Positions 20,624 through 31,900 of a stretch of DNA of 36,988 nt are shown here, piece after piece. The position numbers and the translations under genes were made by a program. Each line of letters begins with the position of its first letter. The first letter of the stretch is position 1. The stretch spans positions 1 to 36,988 of IMG/VR virus record IMGVR_UViG_3300025886_000078, one strand, 5' to 3'. Under the pieces are notes generated by a model. It saw only the letters and a list, made by a program, of their open reading frames with translations. It was not told the DNA's origin and did not search any database. This stretch comes from a virus.

Positions 20624-21607
20624 ATGCCAGTACCAGCTATTGTACCTTTTTTGCCACTAATAGGCCAGGCAGTGGGCCAAGGGATCTCAGCTCTTGGTGG
20701 AGCTAGAGCAGCCAAAAGAGAAGGTGAATTCTACGGAGACCTCCAGACATCTGGAGAGGCTCAAGCCAGAGAGCTAGAAAGAAAGAGATCAGGAATGTAT
20801 GGCATGGGGCCAACGATGCGTAAGTACATGCAGTACGCCATGCAAGATCCCACTGCTGACCTTCAAAGGCAAGAAGCGCTGCGGCAGTCTGGTACGGCTG
20901 TAGGAGCGTTAAAGTCTGGCGGAGCTAGAGCTATTCTTGGGGGGCTTGGAGCGCAACAGCAACAGGCCGCCTCTAACATGGCTCAAATTGGAGCTGATGA
21001 GTACGCAAGGATGACTGGGGCTATGAAGGGTGTCGGTCAGATGGAGGAGCGCCTTAGACAAGAACAAAGGGGAGACATAGGGGCTGACCTTATTTCAGCT
21101 AGACAGCAAGCAGCGACAGGTATGGCAGGCGCCTTTATGGCCGACCAGAGGAGGAGAGCAATAGGCACAGAAGCCTTAGCAGGACTTGCTGGAATTGCTG
21201 GTCAAGCAGCAGGAATGGCGTTTGCAGATCCAAGCTCTGCGAGCGTCAATGGTGCGCAAGGTAGCTCTAGCGGAACGGGAATCGGATTTGGTGGCGGCGG
21301 AATGGGAAGTGGTGGAGGAAGCGGAATGGGGTCCCTAGGGGGTGAATTAAACTTTGACGGCACCTTAAATCTTGACGGAAATCCATCTACTGGAAATGGG
21401 GCCGCTCAAGGAACGAAAGTTAAAAGGACTCCAGGTATATTTTCACATAGAAAAAATCCTATCGATGTCATGCAAGGGGGCGCAAAGATTGGTGAACTTA
21501 CTGGAGGTGAGTACGTACTTAACCCTGAGCAGGCAAAGAAGATAGCCAATCAAAGCAAGTATGCTAAGATGCTGTTCCGCAAATTTGACAAACAACAACC
21601 CGCATAA
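20624..21607 (+). CDS. Probable internal virion (ejection) protein with GGEYVLNP tail
   Basis: This 327-residue protein has a hydrophobic N-terminal segment (PVPAIVPFLPLIGQAVGQGISALGG, about 2-26), a helical alanine/glutamine/methionine-rich body to about residue 200, a glycine/serine-rich flexible stretch (about 210-245), and a compact end with IGELTGGEYVLNPEQAKKIANQS (about 289-311). The 'GE.TGGEYV.NP.QA..I' pattern occurs at the ends of internal or tape-measure-type proteins in many phages in my recollection. The shape fits a membrane-interacting ejection protein that helps DNA cross the cell envelope. It overlaps the next start as TAATG. Confidence 0.6.
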   Translation: MPVPAIVPFLPLIGQAVGQGISALGGARAAKREGEFYGDLQTSGEAQARELERKRSGMYGMGPTMRKYMQYAMQDPTADLQRQEALRQSGTAVGALKSGGARAILGGLGAQQQQAASNMAQIGADEYARMTGAMKGVGQMEERLRQEQRGDIGADLISARQQAATGMAGAFMADQRRRAIGTEALAGLAGIAGQAAGMAFADPSSASVNGAQGSSSGTGIGFGGGGMGSGGGSGMGSLGGELNFDGTLNLDGNPSTGNGAAQGTKVKRTPGIFSHRKNPIDVMQGGAKIGELTGGEYVLNPEQAKKIANQSKYAKMLFRKFDKQQPA

Positions 21608-22899
21608 TGCTATACGGATCAGTTAACGTAACGCCAAAGCAAGAGGTTCCTAAATATTTTGAGAATATTTCTAAGGAGCTCAATCAAATGCAGGTTCTCA
21701 AGGAGGCTGAAAAAGCTCAAGGGGAAGCTGCTAAAGCTGGTATGAGTTCCGTGCCGCTGGTGTCTTCGGCGGTTATGTTTGACTCTCATGCAAAAGCATG
21801 GCAGAAAGCAGCCCAACAGCTCAAGCAGGACAAGAATCAGTACATGGAAACTGCTGAGGGTAGGGAGGAGTACTCAAGGCTCTTGACGGAACTAGAGTTT
21901 GGCATTAAGGAGTCCCAGTCCTATTTCAAGGAGGCGAGCCCAGTCCTAGAGAGAAACCTAAACATCGCCAGATCTGGTCAGAACTTTGAGGCTTGGGAGC
22001 GGATGGGAATGAAAGACGGCCACGACAAAGGGTACTATGAGGGGGTGCTCAACGACTTAGATTCCGACAAGTTTGATGTCAGGATAGAAGATGGTCACTT
22101 CGTACTGGATGATGGTTCAGGAGCTAAAAGAGTGGAGGATCCTGGCCTGATGGACTTCTCTATTGTCAAGGAGGACTTAACGATGGCAGACCCAGTACAA
22201 CCTGATGACTGGTGGGTTAGGTCTCACGACGATAGGATGTACGAAGACAGGAGTGAAGCGAAGAAGTGGACTAGAGCAACAGTAGGACAGACTCAGAGAG
22301 GTAACCTAGACGTAGCTAGGTGGTATGTAGGCGAGGGTTTGGCGCCAGAAGGCATGACTGCTGAGGAGGTAGCAAATACAGAAGGCAGACTTAACGAGGC
22401 TCTAGATGCTTACGCAGAGGCGGCAGTACCAGAAGGGTGGGCTAAAGAAGACCCTAGTCAAAGGAACAAGCAGCCTACAGCAGAAGAAAAAAAGAAGAAA
22501 AGGTTTGATAATAGCCTAGGTCAAATAATTCCTATTACAAGCCCTAACGCGGTGGCACCCCCACCTGCTTTTCCTGGGGGCAATATTCCACCGATACCCC
22601 CAGACGGAGGGCAATACAACTTCCCCTCACAGGATTACGTCACGGTAAGCACTTCTAACTGGGGAGACGAAGCTATTAGAGACAGTAACAATAAGATTCA
22701 AAACGTATCTATTACTGGGATAAAATATGATGCAAATGAGGCTACAGGAGAAGGCCTTGCTCTTATGACGAACGCTGGAGAGATTACCTTAATCCCAGGA
22801 ACCCCTGTGTACGAAAGCGTTAAAATAAGCATCGATAGATCCGAAGGTGACGGGGCTTTTGATAAGATTGTAAGCGCCATCCATGACACTGCGCAATAA
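21607..22899 (+). CDS. Probable internal virion protein, unknown function
   Basis: This 430-residue protein starts on a TAATG overlap. The N-terminal 130 residues are helical (FENISKELNQMQVLKEAEKAQGEAAK...), the middle is acidic and tryptophan-rich (DDWWVRSHDDRMYEDRSEAKKW), a proline-rich linker (PPPAFPGGNIPPIPPDGG, about 320-337) follows, and the last 90 residues look like a small beta domain ending in a helix. No enzymatic motif is seen. Position between the preceding ejection-type protein and the giant protein suggests it belongs to the internal core or tail assembly. Confidence 0.55.
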   Translation: MLYGSVNVTPKQEVPKYFENISKELNQMQVLKEAEKAQGEAAKAGMSSVPLVSSAVMFDSHAKAWQKAAQQLKQDKNQYMETAEGREEYSRLLTELEFGIKESQSYFKEASPVLERNLNIARSGQNFEAWERMGMKDGHDKGYYEGVLNDLDSDKFDVRIEDGHFVLDDGSGAKRVEDPGLMDFSIVKEDLTMADPVQPDDWWVRSHDDRMYEDRSEAKKWTRATVGQTQRGNLDVARWYVGEGLAPEGMTAEEVANTEGRLNEALDAYAEAAVPEGWAKEDPSQRNKQPTAEEKKKKRFDNSLGQIIPITSPNAVAPPPAFPGGNIPPIPPDGGQYNFPSQDYVTVSTSNWGDEAIRDSNNKIQNVSITGIKYDANEATGEGLALMTNAGEITLIPGTPVYESVKISIDRSEGDGAFDKIVSAIHDTAQ

Positions 22900-22910
22900 A
22901 GCCATTTCAT

Positions 22911-22918
22911 TATCTTTG
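22911..22918 (+). promoter_or_regulatory. TATCTTTG promoter box before the giant gene
   Basis: TATCTTTG ends 20 nt before the ATG at 22939; this is the longest leader among the boxes found, and an AAAAGG lies 4-9 nt before the ATG, the clearest ribosome-binding-site-like sequence in the set. Confidence 0.6.
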
Positions 22919-22938
22919 CTTTTATAAGCTAAAAGGTA

Positions 22939-25900
22939 ATGGAAGAAGATTACAACAGTATCATTGAGGACTTTAGAGCGAGAGGAAAATCTGATCAATA
23001 CATAGCTAACTTTCTTGTTTACAACCCTAAGTATAAGTTAGACATAAATACGGCGAATGCCCTTCTAAACATAGACTCAAAAAAAAAAGAAGAGGAAGGC
23101 CCGTTTACTCTTTCTTCATCCATCTCTTCGGATATCGTCTTGGCTTCTCCTTCGGAGTTGACAGAGAGGACGCAAAACCCCATATCTAAGGCTTTATCCC
23201 CTTCTATTAAAGAAGAAGAGCTTGACCCACAGATCAAGCAATGGAGAAACTACAACATCTCCGAAGGGCTTCATGGTGACGTAAACATGTACGACAATGA
23301 AGACATGCAGAGCGCGTATGTTACTGATGCTGTTGATTGGTCTTTAGAAAATAACGTTTTTGAGGAGAGTTTTAGTAGGGAAGACCTGCTTGGCGGTGAC
23401 AACCAGTCTGAAATGACTGATGATCAGGCCAGTAACATTAGGTCTGCTATGTCTGCTTATGATGAGTTCCTAAAAGAAAGAGGTGAAAGAAGTGTTACTG
23501 ACGATCAGATTTCCGAGAGAGAGAAAGATGCAAAAACACTATCTATAATAAAAACATACAACAAGCGTATGGAGAGTGACTTTAAGTCAACCCATGCGGA
23601 TATGTTGTCTCAAAACCCAGAGTATAAAAGGGCCATAGAAGAGGCAGAGTCTAAGTACAAAAGCGGTGAGCTCACTAAGAGCGGATATCAAACCGAAACA
23701 AGTAGAGCTTTTCAAATTCACGCTGAAGACCACTGGAAACAGAGGTTTAACGATTACACATCTGAAATTTTAGAATCTCTTCCAGAAGAGCTCAGAGAAG
23801 ACAGAGGATTTCTTGAAGACCTGTCTGAAGATATTTACGAGAAGTCAAACAGGAGGCTCAGAATAGACCTTGATGGAGACAACGTATATAACGAAGGTAT
23901 TCCTGTCCTGAGTCAAGTAGCGGACATGTTTCTAGGAGCCGCAGCTACAACGGTAGACGTAGTTGGTCCTACCATGGCCTTATTTTTAGGGTCAGGGGGG
24001 CTTAGTCCGCAGATGCAATCTGCGATGCGGAGGCAGGCGTATGATGCCTCTAAAGAACTTTCAGAATACCTCAGAAGCAATGTAACAGACTACCAGGATT
24101 TTGAGCACCTGTCTATAGACGAAGGCGAGAATATATTCAACCACCTCGCGCATCAAGTCGGTGACGTTTCCCGCCTTGTAGGTGACATGATTCCTTACGC
24201 TGGGCTTGCCATGACTGGTCCTGTAGGGCTCGGTGTGTTGGGGGCAACTGGGGCTGTTAATACGTTTTCTGAAAGCTACTATTCAGATGTAGATAGAGTT
24301 CGGGAAGGTCTTGACCCTATTTTTGATCCCGACAGCAGCCTCGACAATGGAGCCAGGTTTGCTATGAGTGCGGCTGTGGGCGCAATTCAGTCATACGGAG
24401 GTAGGATACTGGGTGGTATTGGAGCAAGGGTTGTTGGTCAAGCTGGAACAAACGCACTAACGAATAGTATAGTAAGAGGTTTAATGGGCGGCGCAGGAAA
24501 GACCGCCACAAAGTCAAGGGCCCTTAAAGCATACCTTCTTGCTCAAGGTATCGACGCCTTTGGAGAAGGATTTGAAGAGGTCGTAGAAAACTCTGTACAA
24601 AGGGCGATTGAGGCTGGTATTGGAGATAGTGATATAACTTGGAATGAGTTTGTCGCTGAAACAGAATATGCCTTTGCCGAGGGCTTTAAGGGCGCTGCTG
24701 GTATGGGCGGAGGCGGATTGGCGCTAGGTAAAGGTAGAAGGGCTGGTCAGAGTATACTAGACGGAGATGTATCTCTTATTACGGGACCTCAAGCTGCCAC
24801 CAATTCAGTAGCAGACCCAAGTTCATCCGAAGTGGAAGTAGAAGGCGAGGCTCCTATTGTAGAAGGAGTAGACAAAGAGTCTTACGAGAAGACCTCAGGG
24901 GAGATTGAAAAACATAGACGTGACAACGAGAGAAGGTACAGAGTTATTAAACTGAGATACCCTGAGGCTTTCGATAAGATAGCTAGAATGGACGCCCTAC
25001 TTGCCAGCAAAGCAAACAAAGCAGGGGCGATTTTCTCTAAGTATAGTGAGGGGGATGCTGTTTCAGAGGAGGACCAACAAGCGTTGGCTCAAATAGAAAA
25101 GGAATACAAGGCCCTGATAGAACAAAGAGCTAAGTTCTACAACTCTTTTAAGGGGGAGTCTCTTGAGCTTACAGGTCAGGAAGCCAAGAATATAGACAAG
25201 GCCAGGATCAACAGGAAGGTCAAAGACGTTGATGACGAGATCAGCCTCTTGGAAGAGACAGTCGCGGAACAAGACGAATTAGCGGGCACAACATCTGCTG
25301 ACCCTGACGCTAGGGCAAAAGCAGCTATGGAGCTAGAGAAGGCTAAGGAAAAGAGGGAGAAAGTACAGCAGCTTTCTAACGACATAGACAAGGCTAACGA
25401 TGACATTGCTAGTGCTGCTGATCAGATGGGAGGGGAAGCAAGCGAAGGAGCGGCAGCTGAGATGAAAGCAGCTGAAGAAAGTAAAGCTAAACTTGAGCAA
25501 GAGCTACTTGACTACCTGGGAATCAAGGGAGAAGGCCTTGGGGTCAATCCCAACTTAGGGGCAGAAGAACAGACTGAAGCACCGAAACAAGAGGGTAGGA
25601 AAGCTCAAGTTGAGAGTCACTCTAAAAATGGAGGAAGTACTTTCTCCTTGGATGGTCAAAATCTGTCAGGTCAACCAAAAGCTAGTGTCAGCATATTCCC
25701 TGAAAGAACCAAGCTGGTAGACGGCGAGACCGTGACTGAAGAGGACATTGAGTCTTTCGTGGAGGAAAACAAAGACTTATTCGAAGGAAATGAAGACGTG
25801 CTCACTGTGGGGACTTGGTTTGATTCAGAGTCAGGTAAGACCTATATAGACGTTATAACTGTCGTAGACAAGAAGTCAGCTTCGGAGCTAGGCAGGCAGT

Positions 25901-28900
25901 ACAATCAAAAGGCTGTTTGGGACTTAGAATTCAACAGAGAAATTGATACTGGAGGTGATGGAGAAGCTCAGGCTGACGCTAAGCCTGAAGCGGAAAGAGT
26001 TTCTGATATAAGATCTATACTGGGTGCAGAAGCAGAGACACAAGCAGAAGCAGAGACACAAGCACAGACTGAAACAAAAACAGAAGAGAAGCCTTCAGAG
26101 ACAGAAAGGAACAAAAAGGACAGGGGTATAAAAGGTCAATTCGCGGATCACGTAGCGAATAAAGACGGGACGTTTGGAATTATAGCCAAAGGAGCCCTCA
26201 CAAAGCGTATGGCCAGGTTCCTGAACAGTAAAATAACCAGGACTGTAGCCAACCTTATTTCTCAAGGAAAGGCCATCTCCATCCGAGTTCACGATACTGC
26301 TGAGTCTGGCAACTTTGCTGATGGCACAGGAGAAAATAGAGTTAATGGATTCTACACGGAAAGATCAGGGGGTGAGGTTGTAATACACGTAAACCCAGCT
26401 CTCATAACAGAGCTAATGGAAACTCAAGGCAAGACCTTTGAGTCGGTAGTGCTTGAGGAGTTGATGCACGCTACAGTGGGTGCAAATCTTAACTCTCTTT
26501 ACCTCAAAGACAAGGTTGCTGCAGAGAAGATGCTCGATGAGCTCTACAGGATCGCGGACCCAGAAGTTGCGGAACAAGCGAAACAAAAAAGAAAAGCCTA
26601 CAAAGAATCTTACAAGAAGGATAGTAAGTTAACAGAAGATGAGGTTGATGCCATCGCCTTTGAGGAGGCTGCTCTAGAGGTAGGGGCTGAAATGTCTAGA
26701 AGTCTCAACAAGGCAGAACTAAAGGCTAAAGAGAATATCCTTGACAAGATCAGGGTAATATTCAACCAGATGTATAGGACCTTGGGCGCCCCTAAGGAGT
26801 TTGTTATTAAGGATGTAGCGAGTGCAGAGCAGTTGGTGCAAGCTATGGGGATGATCCATAAGTACGGGGCTGGCGTTAGTATTGACCAGAGACTGGGAAG
26901 CAAAACAGACTCAGAGAGGGCTTCTTACAGCGGAAAGAGCAGGGTAAAAGTAATGTCGCTTCCAGAGGAAGGGGCGTTTACAGTGCAGTACCATCAACCC
27001 GTATATGGAAGAGGCCCAGAGTCTGGATTGCAAGTAGACTCCAGGTTCAGGTCCCAAGAATTTAACGGAAAGTGGCATTTTATTAACTGGTGGAAGCGCT
27101 CAACAAGGATGGGGCAACTTCCCTACGGGGGGTGGACTATTGATCTAGGGGACGGCTCACAGCCGTTTGATGTCGACGCCATGAAAAAGTGGAAAATGTC
27201 CGCTCCTAAAAAAAGAAAGACGGCAGAAGAAAAGAGAAAAGAAGAAATCAAGTTCTGGCAGGGTGAGTCCGCTGCCCTCTACTCCGTGTTCAAGAACAAC
27301 ATAGACTCAAAGAACTTTAACGGTGTAAGAAGTGCGAAAACACGTGAAGCAGCAGAGGGGTTGTTTGGAAAGGAGGAAGTGCAAAGAAGAATCGATATGG
27401 TTGGTTCAGTCCGCGCAGGATTCTCAGAAACTCATTACACATCAGAAGAGCTTGCTCAGATTAGACTAAAGGTAGAGGAAAGCCTCGGCTTGCGCAAACC
27501 AGAGGATGGGGACGACTTGATGGTAGAGAGAGCCGCGCTGGTCAACATCTCGGAAGAGTCTCACGCAAAGAAAGAGCCTATTTCAAGGGCTGAGGAGATC
27601 GGTAAACTAGCAAAAAGAATTGTTTGTGGTGGTGTCGCATTCGAGTGCAACATATCTAGGTCAGGTATGATTCGAAACGACCTCATGAATCAGATAGCAA
27701 AGAACGTGTCAGGTTCAGAAAGAACCCCGTCTAACATAGCTGCTGACATATTGCCTGTAGTACAATACCACTTAGGGGACAGACTAAAAAGAACTGGTAG
27801 AGACATACGTAAAATAGACGAGGAGATAAGAGGGGTTTATGATGAGGTGTCTAACTTCATGGAGGAGGTTCATGGGGACATACTGCCAGAAAATCACAAG
27901 GATCACTTTGGTGTTTTTGTTGGCATCCTTTCAATTACATCTAACGGAGCTACGGCTGAGAGAAACCTTGAGGTAGCGATTAGAATCTACGACTCTTATA
28001 TCTACGGTATTTCTCAAGGGAACAGCCCAAAAAATGCTGTAAGTAAAGCCGTATTGGATGGCATTGAGCAGGCTAATCCAGAGATAATCATCAGTGAAGG
28101 CAGCATAAACAAGCAGAGGGCAGGAGCGATTAGGACTTCTCTTGAGAGACTGTTCGCTGATGCTGATAAGTACTTTGTAGACGGAAAATTTGACTCTGAC
28201 AAGATGTCCGCTAGGTACGGAAGAAAAGCACCAAGAAAGTCAGGGCCTCAAGCCAGATACATTCTGGGGACTTCCGACGCAGCTAAGACAGGAGAGCACG
28301 CCGCTGGAATGATGGGGGCAGGGCAGCACGCTTTCTTGGAGACAGAAAGATGGGTGCGTAGGTTCATGCACGTGTTCCAAGGTAAGTTCGTCCCCCTGTC
28401 TGGAGATACGTTGATCAATCAAGACGCCATAAAAGCCGCTGAGTCTCTTGCTGAGGAAGCTGGAGTTACTGAGCAGGAAATGAAAGAGGGCTTTAAGCAG
28501 TACGGTGTTTCTCCAGATAGCTACGGATACAATCACCCAGGAGCCAGGGCTATAGTAGCCATGAAGGCTATAAGAAAGAGAGGTAAGGGAGGTTACAATA
28601 ACAGAGCCTCTAAAGCTATGTGGACCTTGATGGGAAGGGACAGCATATTTGATGATGGCGGATCTAACCTTAATGTCAGCGATGCTCTTTCAAGGGCCAC
28701 CATGAAGAAGCTCGTCGATATGCTCAACAACACTATCACAGAGGGTGAGCCTAAGTGGAATGCGTACTCCGTTCAGCAAACCATCTGGGAGATTATGCAA
28801 GAAGAGATGGGGGCATACAGAGATGGAGAATACGCCTTAAGTTCTTACGCAGATCTGGCTCCATCTGTACTGGAAGAGATGAGAGAGATTGAGTTTGGAG

Positions 28901-31900
28901 ACGCTGACCTCATGATAGATATGGGAGAAGGCGACATGGTTAGAGCCGCTGACAATTCAGGAGACCTCACTATTGAAAGAGCCTCTATGTTGTTCGACCC
29001 TGTCGATCTCGGACCAGGAAAGGACGTTGTAAACTCTACAGAGTCGCCGCTGTACAGGGCTAGGGATATAGGAGAGGTAGGGATGGTGAAGGTCAATGCG
29101 GATTCATACAAGGCTATGACCGATAAGATGGTGTCTGAAGCACTGAGCTCTGATAAGCGTTCCGTCCAGATAATGAACGAAAGGAACGAAATTGAAGAAG
29201 GCAGGAAGGTTGCGGTAAGGCTGAATCTAAACGTAAAGAAAAACACAGGGGTACCAGTACAGACTGTTCACGACAAATCCGCTACAGGAAAGGCCTTGAG
29301 GTACTCAGGGGCTGTGACCTTGAAGAATGTAGAGCTGGCTGTAAATCAATCTGCCAGAGAAAAGATCGTTACTTTCCAAGACAACAAGTTCCCTATGGCT
29401 GCTGTTCAAGGAGAGTTTGTTTCAGATGGCGTAGCAAACAGCGACCTGGACGGAGTGAAGGCTACGTTTAACCCATTCAGGGAACATCTATTTGTAGACG
29501 CTTCTGGTAGAGCCATCAAGTCTGCGGAGGAAGCCACGGTAATTGGTAATACCGTATTGCTCAGGGGTAAGATCGAGTACTTTAACATGAACGACCCCAT
29601 CCTTCAAAGAGGTAAGGTTGAGTCGCCTAAAGGAAAAGCCAAGAGGGTTCTTAGGGGGGACAAGTATGAGCAGTCACTAAAAAGGTTTAAGGCTTATGCA
29701 GAGGGCGCTCTGGGTATGGAGTTTAAGAATAGGATGGAACTTGAGCTTGCTTACGATGGTATGCAAGTAGGATCTAAGGTTGCTCTTGCTGAGTCTGAAG
29801 TGGCAGAAAACATGTCTGACGCAAGGGAGAGGGCTAATATCTCTGGGTATATCAAGAACAAGAACATGAGGCAGACGGCTAGGAAGCAAGCCCAAAACTT
29901 CTTGAATACCACTAGAGAGGCGATCATACAGAACCCAGAGAACTACATATCTCCTCAGAACATAGGTAAGATTAAGAGCCGCCTACAAGACGTTACCGAC
30001 CAAGAGCTTGTTGAGTTCCTTACAGACGAGTCTGTCGGTCGCCTGTCTCAGAAGAACGACGACATCGGGGTTCTGGCGGGGTCGGAGATGATTCGAAGGG
30101 CTGTGGCCAGAGGAGAGACGGAAAGGATTCCCTCTATAGTTGCTGAGCTGGCTGCTGTAGGAACTACTGCGGGTAGGATACTTCGCCACTTCAGGGAACT
30201 TAAATCCAGCTCCCCAGAAGGGCTTGCTAGTATAATCGAAGCGGCAGTAACCAACAACGGCAATTCACTATCTGAGTCACAGAAAGCTGAGCTTCAGAAA
30301 GTTACGTCAGACCTGTTCTCTCAACAAGCTAGGGTTGAGGACCTTATGAGGAGGGCTGTAGGAGGAGAAGAAGTCGATGCTGAACTCAAGGAAGCTATTG
30401 AAGCCATGAAGATCACGGAGCGAAAACTAGACAGCTTCGCCAACAAGTACATAGAGAAGGACTGGGGCACGCTGTTTGGACAGCTTGTTCAGGGGAACCT
30501 ACTCACTACTATGTCTCAGGTGTTCAACGTAGCGGCTAATATGGTTAACGCCGTTGGTCACGTCGCTGTCGATTTAGTCTCGCTTCCGTTTGAAGCAGCT
30601 ATGGTTAAGATTGGAAATGCTATGGGCAAAGACATAGAGTCCAGAAGGAGAGCGAGCTTGATGGCCTATATGTATGGCATAAGAAAGTTTGGGAGGGGCT
30701 TTGTTGAGGCCGCAGATCAGGTTGTAACGGGACAAGATCAAGAGCTTTCTGAGTGGAGGGTTACACGGGGGTTGGCTCCGTTTAGGTCTCTCAAGGCTGC
30801 TTTCCAAAAGGACTTGCCGCTAGGTCCTGACGGGCAAGGCAGCCTAAGTCAGAGGTCTAAGCTGTTCGTTCAAGGAACTCTTGGTATTCCAGCAGAAACT
30901 ATGTTTAGGTTGCTATCTCTTGGTGACATCCCATTTAGAAGGTTTGCAGAAGGCATCGACCTTTACCAGAGCGGCAAAGAGATGGGGCTGGAAGGAGAAG
31001 CTCTGCAGAGGTTCTTGAAGTATCCTACTAGGTCAGAGCTTGAAAGGGCTCAGAGAGAGGGTCGTAGGCTTACTTTCCAGGAGGAAACAGCAGCAAGTCA
31101 AAACGTATCCGCCATAGTCAATTCCCTAGAAGGTATTGTAGCTAGAGGAGTTGAAGCTATAGGTATTGACGGTACCAGCTTCGCTAAAGCCTTGTTCAAG
31201 GTTATTCTTCCTTTCCGATCTACGCCAGCTAACATCTTGTACGAGACCTTCACTTGGGTTAACCCTTATGTTGGAACCGTGAGGATGGCCTCACAGCTTA
31301 GAAGGGGTGAGGTAGAGGAAAGCTCTAAGACCCTGGCTAAGATGATGTTAGGTTCTGTGACAATGGAGGCCGCATTGATGATGATTAGTGAGGGTATTAT
31401 TTCTGGGCCTGTTAAGTGGGATGAGGACGAGGAAAAGAATATGGCTTATGACATCTTCCCTCCAAGCAGTATAAACGTTTCTGCTTTGAGAAGGCTGATA
31501 GAAGGAGGGGATTCTGCTCACCAAACTGACGACTACTTCATAAGGTATGACAAGCTCGGAATGATAGGCGCGATCATGTCTACTGCAGTCCAATCTGTTG
31601 ATACTGAATCTCTTAGAGAGAGGGAATATAACTCACCTATGCAGTTTGCAAGCCACACGCTTTCCGACTTCTTTGGTGCTGGCTCTATGTCTGCAATATC
31701 TGCCATGATGGAACAGAGCTTTGTTCAAGGTCTGAATGGATTCCTCAAGGTATTGATAGGAGACAATGTCGAAAGGGACCTAGAGAACTTCTTGACTACG
31801 ATGTTCAAGGCTGGCAGTGCCGCTGTACTGCCCAATCAACTTAACGCCTTCTACAGGGCTGAGAGAACCTATCTTCCAGACAGTAGGGTTACAAAAGAGG

